Source: G051132615 sp051132615 (GTDB lineage: Bacteria > Pseudomonadota > Gammaproteobacteria > Burkholderiales > Neisseriaceae). Taken from it: a DNA stretch of 64,000 nt. Position numbers and translations under genes: made by a program. The notes beneath the pieces are model-generated. The model saw only the letters and a list, made by a program, of their open reading frames with translations, was not told the origin of the DNA and searched no databases. Each line of letters starts with the position of its first letter. Position 1 is the first letter of the stretch. The stretch spans positions 682,001-746,000 of the forward strand of contig NZ_CP152375.1 in assembly GCF_051132615.1 (NCBI RefSeq), read 5' to 3'. Of this stretch, positions 7,622-16,524 are shown piece by piece.

Positions 7622-8791
7622 CTATTTTAAGTTTTCAGATAACTCTTTACCAGTAAGCAAATACTGAATAGTCTCTTGCACACTTCTGATTTTATCGCCA
7701 AATGGTAAAGGATCTTTTCCTCTAAAAAAGAGCCCTTTATTCACCTCACCACGAAAAGCAGCAGCCAATTTTAAATCAATACAAAACTGTCCAATTTTTT
7801 CAATACCATCACGCAAGCCACACACACTTAAACAGTTAATTGCCTGTGTACATCTTTTTGGATCAGCTTTGGCATTTGCTTGCAATGTTTCTTCGCGCTT
7901 CAAATAGCTTTTTAAAAATGGAGTCAAAATACCACGAGCAGGCAATCCTGCTACAGACATAAATTCAACAATTTCTTCTTTTTTTGCACCCGCCAATGTA
8001 TTTTTAAAGTTGATGTGAGCATCCCCTTCTTGAGTGACAGCAAATGCTGTGCCCACTTGCACAGCAGATGCCCCCCAATCGGACAATGCTGTTTTTACTT
8101 TATCAAAATGTGCCATGCCGCCAGCTAGAATTAATGGAATCTTTTCCTTTTCTAAACCTAAGTTTTTGAACAATTCAAAAGTTTCATCTAGGACACGTTT
8201 AAATTCAAATTTTTCATCAGAAACGCCACCAATTGTTGCAGCCCCCAAATGTCCAGCCGCATGATTGGGGTGTTCAATAATAATGGCATCTGGCAGACGA
8301 TTTTTTTTCATCCATCTTTTTAACACAATACCGATACCACGAGACTCTGATAAAATAGGAAACAACGCTACATCGGAAAAACCTTCGGTCATTTCAGGCA
8401 AATCCAAAGGCAACCCTGCCCCCATTGCAATGGCTTGTGCACCTGATTCACACGCTTGTCTAACTAAGGCCTGATGATCGCCAACAGCTTTCATCACATT
8501 AACCGCAACCAATCCTTTTCCTTGTGCATTTTTCAAGGAGGCTTTGATTTCGCGATCTAAAGCAATACGATTTAATTGATCATAATTTTCTTGAACAGGA
8601 TTTTCTTTAGATTTTGCTAAAAGATCCTCATGTAAATGCCGTAAATCAACGCTGGCTATAGTACCAACAGCATTTTCTTTTGCAACAGCTCCAGCCAGTT
8701 TATGTGCAGAAATACCCACACCCATTCCACCTTGTACAATAGGCAATAATTGGCGACCTTTTATTTTAAGCGGCGTGTACTCATGGTCCAT
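7622..8791 (-). CDS. nitronate monooxygenase family flavoprotein
   Basis: FMN-dependent TIM-barrel enzyme of the 2-nitropropane dioxygenase / nitronate monooxygenase family, which oxidises alkyl nitronates such as propionate 3-nitronate. 389 residues. Seen: IVQGGMGVGISAHKLAGAVA near the N-terminus (phosphate/FMN region), AIAMGAGLPLDLPE, IIEHPNHAAGHLG (candidate catalytic His within HAAGHLG), and LAGGMAHFDKVKTALSDWGA followed by AVQVGTAFAVT, the FMN-phosphate GG and G loops. The C-terminal part carries a cysteine set C-x5-C-x3-C, unusual for short class I enzymes and typical of a longer subfamily. It is monocistronic and cytoplasmic. The exact substrate cannot be read from sequence. Confidence 0.85.
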   Translation of the reverse strand: MDHEYTPLKIKGRQLLPIVQGGMGVGISAHKLAGAVAKENAVGTIASVDLRHLHEDLLAKSKENPVQENYDQLNRIALDREIKASLKNAQGKGLVAVNVMKAVGDHQALVRQACESGAQAIAMGAGLPLDLPEMTEGFSDVALFPILSESRGIGIVLKRWMKKNRLPDAIIIEHPNHAAGHLGAATIGGVSDEKFEFKRVLDETFELFKNLGLEKEKIPLILAGGMAHFDKVKTALSDWGASAVQVGTAFAVTQEGDAHINFKNTLAGAKKEEIVEFMSVAGLPARGILTPFLKSYLKREETLQANAKADPKRCTQAINCLSVCGLRDGIEKIGQFCIDLKLAAAFRGEVNKGLFFRGKDPLPFGDKIRSVQETIQYLLTGKELSENLK

Positions 8792-9094
8792 TATGTTGAT
8801 TCCTTAGTTTGTGTGTGCAATCATTTTTTTTAGAGTTTGTATTCTAACTTGTTTTTGCAAGTATGAATACTATGGGGTTAAATTCTTTTTTAACAAGTGT
8901 TAATTTACGTTAAACTCAATCGTCTTGATTGATTATGCCTACACTAAATAGTATTGATTCTTACCCTCATTCTAATTATATGTAAAATAATTGTCTGTTT
9001 ATTATTTAATCAATCTAACTTCGATTCTTTATGGCGCTATTGCATCAAGGACCGAAGAGATCAGAAACAGAATATAAACCATTTAATAATGTAA
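8792..9094. other. intergenic region between nitronate monooxygenase and amt
   Basis: 303 nt, AT-rich, no gene visible. Must contain the promoter of the minus-strand flavoprotein gene and the end of the amt transcript; no clear terminator hairpin was seen. Confidence 0.4.
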
Positions 9095-10300
9095 TCAATC
9101 TTGGTAAGCTCTTTCTCCATGCAAACTCGCATCTAAGCCCAAGTGTTCTTTTTCTGAATCAACACGAATAGGCCATACCCGTTTAATGAGTATAATTAAA
9201 ACAAAGCTGACTGCCGCAGCATAAGCAAATGTTGCTAAAGTCGCAACAAGCTGAGCACCTAACATAGATGCATTACCATAAAACAGCCCATTTTCAATGG
9301 CTGGATTCACTTGTTTTGAAGCAAATAATCCTGTAGCTATAGATCCCCAAACACCTCCTACACCATGCAACCCAAAAGCATCCAACGCGTCATCGTATTT
9401 CAAGCGTTTTTTTAATGAAGAAATCGCCCAAAAACAGACCCCTCCTGCAATTAAACCAATAATGACAGAAGCACCAGTACTGACAAATCCAGCAGCTGGG
9501 GTAATACCAACTAATCCGGCTAACGCACCAGAAATCACTCCTAACATTGTCGGCTTTTTAATCAACATCCATTCAATCGCGACCCAACCGACAATGCCAC
9601 TGACAGCAGCAGTATTGGTATTAATAAAAGCAACCATAGCAATCTCATTAAACGCGCCTGCACTGCCCACATTAAAACCATACCAACCAAACCAAACCAA
9701 AATCCCCCCAATAATGGTTAAGGGTAAATTATGAGGCGCCAATGGCTCATTTGTCTTTCGATGCCCAAGCATAATCGCTAATACTAATCCAGCAACACCA
9801 CTTGTAATATGAACAACTGTTCCACCAGCAAAATCAATGGCACCAATACGTTCAAACCAACCATGCCCCCATGCCCAATGCGCAACTGGGGCATAAATGA
9901 ACAATAACCAGCCAACAATAAATACTAAAAAAGCGGGGAAATACATTCGCTCAGCGATGGAGCCAGTCAAAATACCTGTTGCAATAATGGCAAAGGTGAG
10001 TTGAAACATCATAAAAAGATTTGGTGGGATAGTGCTGCCTTCTGGCCCTTGAAAACCCACACCATGAAGAAAAGCATTGTTTAAATCACCGATAAACACA
10101 CCATCACCACTAAATGCTAAAGAATAACCAACGATAATCCACAATAAAGAAACAATGGCTAATGCACTAAAACTATGCATTGCTGTAGACAATACATTTT
10201 TACGTCTGACCAATCCACCATAAAACAAGGCGATACCTGGGGTCATAATCCAAACCAATAATGTACAAAAAAAGATAAAAACCGAAGTCACCATATCCAT
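9095..10300 (-). CDS. amt: ammonium transporter
   Basis: Inner-membrane ammonium channel of the Amt/MEP/Rh family, 401 residues with about 11 membrane segments. Hallmarks are TPGIALFYGGLVRRKN in the first helix pair, YAPVAHWAWGHGW, GGTVVHITSGVAGL (first pore His), FGWYGFNVGSA, and GLHGVGGVWG (second pore His). There is no cleavable signal sequence of the E. coli AmtB kind. Unlike most proteobacterial loci no glnK/PII gene accompanies it here, so PII control would need a gene elsewhere. The 265 nt upstream (10301-10565) is extremely AT-rich with long A and T tracts and holds no gene. Confidence 0.93.
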   Translation of the reverse strand: MDMVTSVFIFFCTLLVWIMTPGIALFYGGLVRRKNVLSTAMHSFSALAIVSLLWIIVGYSLAFSGDGVFIGDLNNAFLHGVGFQGPEGSTIPPNLFMMFQLTFAIIATGILTGSIAERMYFPAFLVFIVGWLLFIYAPVAHWAWGHGWFERIGAIDFAGGTVVHITSGVAGLVLAIMLGHRKTNEPLAPHNLPLTIIGGILVWFGWYGFNVGSAGAFNEIAMVAFINTNTAAVSGIVGWVAIEWMLIKKPTMLGVISGALAGLVGITPAAGFVSTGASVIIGLIAGGVCFWAISSLKKRLKYDDALDAFGLHGVGGVWGSIATGLFASKQVNPAIENGLFYGNASMLGAQLVATLATFAYAAAVSFVLIILIKRVWPIRVDSEKEHLGLDASLHGERAYQD

Positions 10301-10565
10301 ATAAATACCTCATTTTTTGATTAAAAAGGAAAACAAAATGGATAATACATCTTTATTTTTATCTTATTTAGAAAAAATTTCAATCATTTTTTTATATTTT
10401 TTTATCCTATTGTTTTAAATAAAATAAATTAAAAAATTTTAAAAACAATCATCAAAAAAACAAAAAAAACACCATATAATTAATTTATCATTAATATATA
10501 GTGTTTTTAAACGAAAAACAATTATTCAAAAACGAACAAAAAATAAATAATGCGAACAAAAACGA

Positions 10566-11705
10566 TCAATTTTCTTTTTTCATTGCATTCCAATATTTAA
10601 TGGCAAGCCTATTTAATTTCAAATCAAGGGGCACATTTAAAAAGCTTGCTTCTAACATCTGATCACTTAAGAAAATAGAAGGATCGGAAGCATATTCTGG
10701 TTCCATTAAATCTTTAGCAGGCGTACTGGCTGGTGCATAAGTAACAAAGTTACCATTTTTTGCTGCCACAGATGGCTCTAAAGTATAATCAATATATTTT
10801 AAGGCATTATCCACATTTCTGGCGCCAGCTGGGATCATAAAAGAATCAACCCAAATAGCCACACCACCTTTGGGTACTAAAACAGCAATATCAACACCAT
10901 TTTTTGCTTCTTTCGCACGGCGTTTTGCAATATTCAAATCGCCACCATATCCAAATACCAAGCATAAGTCACCACGAGCCAAATCATCAATATACCCTGA
11001 TGAACTGAAACGTTTGATATATGGACGAATACCTTTTAACACTTCGACTGCGGCTTTAATATCATCTAAATTATTGGTTTTGGGTTCTTTATGTAAATAA
11101 TGCAAAACAACTGGATATACTTCTGCTGGGCTATCCAAAATACTGATTCCACAAGATTGTAATTTTTGTGCATACTCAGGTTTGAATAATAAGTCCCATT
11201 CATTTTCAGGAAGTGGTGCACCATTTAATGCTTTTTGTACCTGATCTTTGTTAATCGCTAATGTATTAATACCCCAGAAATAAGGAACAGCATATTGGTT
11301 ACCAGGGTCTGCTGTTTGCATTAATTTAAGCAGCAAAGGCGATAAATTTTTATAATTTGAAATCTTGCTCTTATCTATTGGCTGATAAGCTTGCGCAACA
11401 ATTTGTCGGGCAACAAAAATATTAGATGGAGCCACTAAATCATAACCCGAATTACCTATTAATACTTTGGCTTGCAATGTTTCATTGCTGTCATATACAT
11501 CATAATTGACTTTAATATGGTTTTTTTGCTCAAACTCTTTTACAGTGCTTTCATCAACATAATCAGACCAATTATAAATATTCAGTACATTTTTATTGGA
11601 CGTTTTGTTGGTATTTTTTTGAGAGGATGTGTGTAAAGATAAAAATAGGATTATGCCAACTACAATAAGCATAACCAACCCTATTATGTATGTTTTTTTT
11701 GTCAT
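10566..11705 (-). CDS. polyamine-type ABC transporter substrate-binding protein
   Basis: Periplasmic binding protein related to PotD/PotF (putrescine or spermidine uptake). The ATG at 11705 follows GGGAGCC, giving 379 residues; frame upstream to 11747 is less likely. A hydrophobic N-terminal segment of about 25 residues is present, but no lipobox Cys or obvious Ala-x-Ala cleavage site, so it may be anchored. Seen: LNIYNWSDYVDESTVKEFE (start of the first lobe in this family), GYDLVAPSN, WGINTLAINKD, WDLLFKPEYAQKL, VFGYGGDLN and WVDSFMIPAGA (ligand-contact regions). No ATPase or permease genes lie nearby, so it must pair with transporter genes elsewhere or act as a solo receptor. Specificity for putrescine versus spermidine is undecided. 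Confidence 0.85.
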   Translation of the reverse strand: MTKKTYIIGLVMLIVVGIILFLSLHTSSQKNTNKTSNKNVLNIYNWSDYVDESTVKEFEQKNHIKVNYDVYDSNETLQAKVLIGNSGYDLVAPSNIFVARQIVAQAYQPIDKSKISNYKNLSPLLLKLMQTADPGNQYAVPYFWGINTLAINKDQVQKALNGAPLPENEWDLLFKPEYAQKLQSCGISILDSPAEVYPVVLHYLHKEPKTNNLDDIKAAVEVLKGIRPYIKRFSSSGYIDDLARGDLCLVFGYGGDLNIAKRRAKEAKNGVDIAVLVPKGGVAIWVDSFMIPAGARNVDNALKYIDYTLEPSVAAKNGNFVTYAPASTPAKDLMEPEYASDPSIFLSDQMLEASFLNVPLDLKLNRLAIKYWNAMKKEN

Positions 11706-11962
11706 TGCAATGAGGCTCCCAATCAAGATTAAAATCAGCAATACCACATCTAAAACCTGCCAAGGCGAAGAGTAACATAGTTTATGTTTTACTTTGGCGA
11801 TTTTTTAATACTTGCTCATTTAGAAAGCATCTAATCCAATGATTTTCTAAAATTTCACCAATTCTAAATAAGCATTTCTATTTTTATTTAGACAAGCCAT
11901 GGTTTTCAACCTCATTTTATGGGAAAATCAGCTCTAACTTTATTTCATTTGGGCTTGAGGTT

Positions 11963-12490
11963 ATGTTAGATAGAGACGGTTATCGTCCCAATGTTGGTAT
12001 TGTACTGACAAATGAGCACAATCAAGTCTTCTGGGGAAAACGTGTACGTGAACACTCATGGCAGTTTCCACAAGGAGGCATTAAACCAGGTGAAAGCCCT
12101 GAAGCCGCAATGTACAGAGAACTACAAGAAGAGACAGGACTTTTGCCTCATCACGTTAAAATTTTAGGTCGCACCCGCGACTGGTTACGTTATGATGTCC
12201 CTACTCACTGGGTCAAACGAGAATGGCGAGGTTCATATCGTGGACAAAAACAAATTTGGTATATTTTACGGCTAACCGGTCGAGAAACAGACGTCTCTCT
12301 TCGCGCTATGCGCCAGCCAGAATTTGATGCATGGCGTTGGCACGATTATTGGGCGCCTATTGATGAAGTTATTGACTTTAAAAGAGCGGTGTACCAAGAT
12401 GCTTTGCTTGAACTGTCAAAATTTCTAACACAGATGGAATCTTTAGAAAACTATTTAGCGCGTATACCACCAATATCTGATGATGATTAA
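11963..12490 (+). CDS. rppH: RNA pyrophosphohydrolase
   Basis: Nudix hydrolase that removes pyrophosphate from the 5' end of primary transcripts, opening them to RNase E decay. 175 residues, normal for RppH. Signature MLDRDGYRPNVGIVL at the N-terminus, QFPQGGIKPGES and the Nudix box G-x5-E-x7-REL-EE-G (residues about 38-60), then RGQKQIWYILRL and EFDAWRW typical of this subfamily. TTGAGG upstream serves as ribosome-binding site. It is divergent from the binding-protein gene, and about 215 nt of AT-rich sequence lies between the two. Confidence 0.95.
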   Translation: MLDRDGYRPNVGIVLTNEHNQVFWGKRVREHSWQFPQGGIKPGESPEAAMYRELQEETGLLPHHVKILGRTRDWLRYDVPTHWVKREWRGSYRGQKQIWYILRLTGRETDVSLRAMRQPEFDAWRWHDYWAPIDEVIDFKRAVYQDALLELSKFLTQMESLENYLARIPPISDDD

Positions 12491-12588
12491 TTCGCTTTAT
12501 AAACAGATTTATTTTATTTCAACCAAACCTGCTCTTATTCTTTTACAATAAGATGCTTATTTTTTGAAATAATCATTATTATCACTGG

Positions 12589-12630
12589 ATTATTTGGATT
12601 TGTTTTTTATCAAAAACAAATCCAAATAAT
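12589..12630. repeat. perfect 19-nt inverted repeat between rppH and parE
   Basis: 12589-12607 and 12612-12630 are exactly complementary around the loop TATC. The stem is AT-rich (ATTATTTGG core) and is not followed by a T tract, since the T run sits at the apex. It could terminate the rppH transcript or act as an operator/structured 5' leader for parE, whose ATG is 34 nt downstream. A smaller hairpin with a T tail (AATAAG-ATG-CTTATT, about 12547-12561) precedes it and is the better rppH terminator. Confidence 0.55.
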
Positions 12631-12663
12631 GAATACCCCGATATTTAACTTTTAATTAAACAC

Positions 12664-14631
12664 ATGACTAATAATTACGATGAACAAAGCGTCCGAGTAT
12701 TAAAAGGGCTAGAACCGGTTAAAGAACGTCCGGGAATGTATACACGCACAGAAGACCCCACCCATATCTGCCAAGAAGCAATTGACAATGCAGCAGATGA
12801 GGCTTTGGGTGGATTTGCAAAAAACATTCAAGTGACCATTCATTTAGATGGCTCATTAAGTGTCAGTGATGATGGTCGAGGCATCCCTGTTGGTTTACAC
12901 CCAACAGAACATTTACCTGTCGCAGAACTGGTATTTACCCGATTACATGCTGGCGGTAAATTCAACAAAAAAGATGGGGGTGCATACGCTTTTTCTGGCG
13001 GGTTACATGGTGTTGGTGTATCGGTTACCAATGCTCTCTCTACCCGTTTGGAAGTCACCATTAAGCGAGATGGCGGTATTTGGCATATGGCTTTTGCTGC
13101 AGGAGAAGTAGTCGAGCCATTACACCAAATAGGAAAATGCCCTGTAAAAGAAACAGGAACAACTGTACATGTTTGGCCAGATGCTCACTATTTTGAAAGC
13201 CCTAAATACTCTATCCCTGAGTTAGAGCGCTTACTCAGAGCAAAAGCCGTATTATTACAAGGTGCGCAATTTACACTGATTCAAGAAGACCCTGAACACA
13301 ACCGAGAAAAAACTTGGCATTACCCAAATGGATTAAAAAGTTATCTATTAGAATTGTGTGCAAATGACGCCCCTATTGTGCCTATTTTGGAAATCCAAAA
13401 TTACATTGGTAAAGATAATGAACAATTCAGCGAAGGAGAAGGTGCTCATTTTGCCCTCACTTGGCTAGAAGAAGGCGCAACCATGGGAGAAAGTTATGTC
13501 AACCTTATCCCTACACCATCAGGTGGGACACATGAAGCAGGTTTACGCCAAGCGGTTTTCACAGCAATGAACCACTTTATGAGTCATCATGGGTTACTGC
13601 CCCGCGGCGTTAAAATTCAAACAGATGATATTTTTAGCCATGTTCGTTTTGTATTGTCTGCTCGTTTACTTGATCCTCAATTCCAAGGGCAAACAAAAGA
13701 TAAATTAACCAATCGTGATGCCTTACGATTGGTTGCTCATATTGGCACAGACCCAATTGAACTTTGGTTAAATCAAAACACAGAAGCAGGCAAAAAAATT
13801 GCTGAACTGGCCATTAAACAGGCGCAACGACGCTTAAACTCAGCCAAAAAAGTAGAAAAGAAAAAAGGATCATCCGTTGCTGTTTTACCGGGTAAATTGA
13901 CTGATTGTGAAAGTGAAGATATTCGCGAAAATGAATTATTTTTAGTTGAGGGTGATTCGGCTGGTGGTTCAGCTAAACTTGCCAGAGACAAATTCACTCA
14001 AGCAATTTTGCCTTTACGCGGAAAAGTATTAAACAGCTTTGAAGTGCATCAAGACCAATTATTTTCTAATGCCGAAATTCATGATATTTCGGTCGCTATT
14101 GGTGTTGATCCACATAAACCAAACGACACTGTCGATCTATCTGGCTTGCGTTATGGCAAAATTGCCATCCTATCAGATGCTGATGTGGATGGTGCGCATA
14201 TCCAAGTATTACTGTTGACTTTATTTTTCAAACACTTCCCCCAATTAATCAAAGCAGGTCATATTTATGTTGCACAACCTCCTTTGTTTCGAGTGGATGT
14301 CAATGCACAAGGAAAAAATAAGCCAGCACGCAAAATATATGCTTTGGATGAACAAGAACTTGACGCAATATTAGAGCGGCTCAAGAAAGAAAACATCAAA
14401 GAGACCGCCATGAGTATCAGCCGCTTTAAAGGTTTGGGAGAAATGAACCCAGACCAGCTAAAAGATACAACTATGAACCCAGATACTCGACGTTTATTAC
14501 AGGTACGCATTCCTGAAGAAGCGCTAACAGACACAAAAAACACATTTGTGATGCTTATGGGTAAAGGGGAAGCCTCTAGTAGACGTGCATGGATGGAACT
14601 AAGAGGAAACGATGTATTAGCAGACATATAA
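12664..14631 (+). CDS. parE: DNA topoisomerase IV subunit B
   Basis: ATPase subunit of topoisomerase IV, which decatenates daughter chromosomes together with ParC. 655 residues, the ParE length (GyrB of proteobacteria is about 800). GHKL ATPase motifs: AIDNAADEALGG (Mg-binding Asn), DDGRGIPVG, and GGLHGVGVSVTNALS. The transducer region follows; the TOPRIM domain carries LVEGDSAGGSAK near residue 428 and SDADVDGAHI near 505 (metal-binding acidic residues). The C-terminal RFKGLGEMNPDQL motif is present. No strong Shine-Dalgarno sequence precedes the ATG. parC is not in the window. Confidence 0.95.
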   Translation: MTNNYDEQSVRVLKGLEPVKERPGMYTRTEDPTHICQEAIDNAADEALGGFAKNIQVTIHLDGSLSVSDDGRGIPVGLHPTEHLPVAELVFTRLHAGGKFNKKDGGAYAFSGGLHGVGVSVTNALSTRLEVTIKRDGGIWHMAFAAGEVVEPLHQIGKCPVKETGTTVHVWPDAHYFESPKYSIPELERLLRAKAVLLQGAQFTLIQEDPEHNREKTWHYPNGLKSYLLELCANDAPIVPILEIQNYIGKDNEQFSEGEGAHFALTWLEEGATMGESYVNLIPTPSGGTHEAGLRQAVFTAMNHFMSHHGLLPRGVKIQTDDIFSHVRFVLSARLLDPQFQGQTKDKLTNRDALRLVAHIGTDPIELWLNQNTEAGKKIAELAIKQAQRRLNSAKKVEKKKGSSVAVLPGKLTDCESEDIRENELFLVEGDSAGGSAKLARDKFTQAILPLRGKVLNSFEVHQDQLFSNAEIHDISVAIGVDPHKPNDTVDLSGLRYGKIAILSDADVDGAHIQVLLLTLFFKHFPQLIKAGHIYVAQPPLFRVDVNAQGKNKPARKIYALDEQELDAILERLKKENIKETAMSISRFKGLGEMNPDQLKDTTMNPDTRRLLQVRIPEEALTDTKNTFVMLMGKGEASSRRAWMELRGNDVLADI

Positions 14632-14686
14632 TCTGTCGAACCTACACAACATCGTTTATATTACGATACATAAATTGGAGCAACAA

Positions 14687-15571
14687 ATGGATCAACCTAC
14701 CTCATTACTGCCATTTTTTGGTGTGATTCAAGTGACAGGTGAAGATGCAAGCACATTCTTACACAACCAATTATCCAATGATATTCTTCATTTACCTGTT
14801 AACAGTGCTGCTTATGCCAGTTATAATACCCCTCAGGGCAGAGTATTGGCGAATATGTTGGTGATTAAAGCACAAGACTCTGTCTTTTTAATACTTGCCC
14901 AAGACTTATGCGACACTATAGCCAAACGCTTAAAAATGTTTGTTCTACGTAGCAAAGTCCTTATAGAAAATGCGAGTGATCAATGGGCATTGGCCGCCAA
15001 AATACCAGAACAATGGCAATCAACAGAACCTCATACTGTTTTATCCACAGAATATACTGATAGTGGTATCTGGACCATACACTTGCCACATGGTGGCACT
15101 TATCTTTTTTGTCAAAAAAATAACCCTTCCCTACCATCATTGAACCCACATACACTAAACATTTGGCAAGAAAATGAAATTATGGCGGGTTTTCCTTGGA
15201 TTTGTGCAGCAACCAGTGAAAAATGCGTTGCCCAAATGCTCAATTTACATCGTTTAGGGGCGGTGCACTTTAAAAAAGGGTGCTACCCAGGGCAAGAGAT
15301 CATTGCGAGGGCTCAATACAGAGGTCAAGTTCGCAGAGGTCTGGCTGTTTTCAAAACACCAATAAACGCTTTGGCTGGAACCACTTTACTCAATGAGCAC
15401 AAAGAAGAAGTTGGTATTGTTATCAATAGTGCCCAAGCAATTGATGACAAGACTAATTATCACCTTTTAGCTGTGGTTAAATTTTCAGCAATGGACCAGC
15501 CTATCTTTATTGAAGAGAATCTTTTGCAACTACAGCATTATTTCTTTGAGCGACAAACAGAAACAAAATAA
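14687..15571 (+). CDS. ygfZ: YgfZ/GcvT-family folate-binding protein
   Basis: Folate-dependent factor that helps maintain certain iron-sulfur enzymes. The ATG at 14687 lies behind TTGGAG with ideal spacing; a TTG 12 nt upstream is in frame but lacks a site. 294 residues. Visible hallmarks: FFGVIQVTGEDASTFLHNQLSND at the start (GcvT-like fold), YNTPQGRVLANMLV, and the diagnostic KGCYPGQEIIAR near residue 200 with the conserved Cys. The gene follows parE at 55 nt and could be cotranscribed with it. Confidence 0.9.
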   Translation: MDQPTSLLPFFGVIQVTGEDASTFLHNQLSNDILHLPVNSAAYASYNTPQGRVLANMLVIKAQDSVFLILAQDLCDTIAKRLKMFVLRSKVLIENASDQWALAAKIPEQWQSTEPHTVLSTEYTDSGIWTIHLPHGGTYLFCQKNNPSLPSLNPHTLNIWQENEIMAGFPWICAATSEKCVAQMLNLHRLGAVHFKKGCYPGQEIIARAQYRGQVRRGLAVFKTPINALAGTTLLNEHKEEVGIVINSAQAIDDKTNYHLLAVVKFSAMDQPIFIEENLLQLQHYFFERQTETK

Positions 15572-15726
15572 CGCTAACGCCTTCATTTATTCATTTTTTT
15601 GTGCGATCCATACATAAAAAATGAATGAACTGGTTTGAATCATTTTAAGAGGTATCATATTGATAAAACCAGCTATATAATAATTGGCTATTCAATGACA
15701 AAATACTGAAAATATAAGGTTTAGAC

Positions 15727-16506
15727 GTGACTCAAAAAAATATTTTTATTACTGGCTGTTCTAGTGGTATTGGTTTAAATACGGCTAGAAATCTTAAAAA
15801 GCGTGGCTATAGAGTTTTAGCCGGTTGTCGAAAAAATGAAGACCTAGTTAAATTAGCAGCCGAAGGATTTGATGCTATTGAAATTGATCTTGATGATAGC
15901 CACAGTATTAAACAAGCGGCTAATCAAATTTTGGCACTCACTCAAAATAAGCTATATGCTATTTTTAACAATGCCGGTTTTGGTGTTTATGGTTACCTAA
16001 ACAGCATTACACGAACACAACTTGAGCAACAATTTTCCAGTAATTTTTTTGGTGTCCATGAATTAACCCAATGTTTGTTACCCGCCATGATTGAACAAAA
16101 AGAAGGTAGGATCATTCAAACCAGTTCTATTATGGGCTTTATCTCTACCCCTGGACGTGGGGCTTATGCAGCAAGCAAATATGCTTTAGAAGCTTGGTCA
16201 GATGCGCTTAGACTGGAACTCAAAGGTACAGGGATACAGGTAAGCTTAATTGAACCGGGACCAGTACAAACACAATTTACCCAAAACGTTAATCAAACAC
16301 AAAAAAACGATCCTATACACAATCCTTCTATTGCAACCAAATTCACTGTCACACCTGATGATATTTTACCTATTATTTATCATGCACTTGAAAGTAAACA
16401 TGCTAAAATCAGGTACAAAATTTCATTAATGACAAAAGCCGTCGGTATACTTAAGCGCTTATTACCTGACAAGCTAATGGACAAAATTTTACAAAATAAA
16501 CATTAA
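15727..16506 (+). CDS. short-chain dehydrogenase/reductase
   Basis: Classical SDR oxidoreductase of 259 residues starting at GTG (15727) with AAGG upstream. TGCSSGIG at residues 9-16 is the dinucleotide-binding loop; NNAG near 86 stabilises the central sheet; TSSIMG supplies the catalytic Ser near 137 and YAASKYAL the Tyr and Lys near 150. After that, IEPGPVQT fits the classical C-terminal region. The sequence resembles the group that includes retinol- and sterol-type dehydrogenases (LEAWSDALRLEL), but the substrate is unknown. A 19-nt gap separates it from the following phospholipase-D gene, suggesting cotranscription and perhaps a lipid-related role. Confidence 0.85.
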   Translation: MTQKNIFITGCSSGIGLNTARNLKKRGYRVLAGCRKNEDLVKLAAEGFDAIEIDLDDSHSIKQAANQILALTQNKLYAIFNNAGFGVYGYLNSITRTQLEQQFSSNFFGVHELTQCLLPAMIEQKEGRIIQTSSIMGFISTPGRGAYAASKYALEAWSDALRLELKGTGIQVSLIEPGPVQTQFTQNVNQTQKNDPIHNPSIATKFTVTPDDILPIIYHALESKHAKIRYKISLMTKAVGILKRLLPDKLMDKILQNKH

Positions 16507-16524
16507 ATCAACTTCAATATAAAT

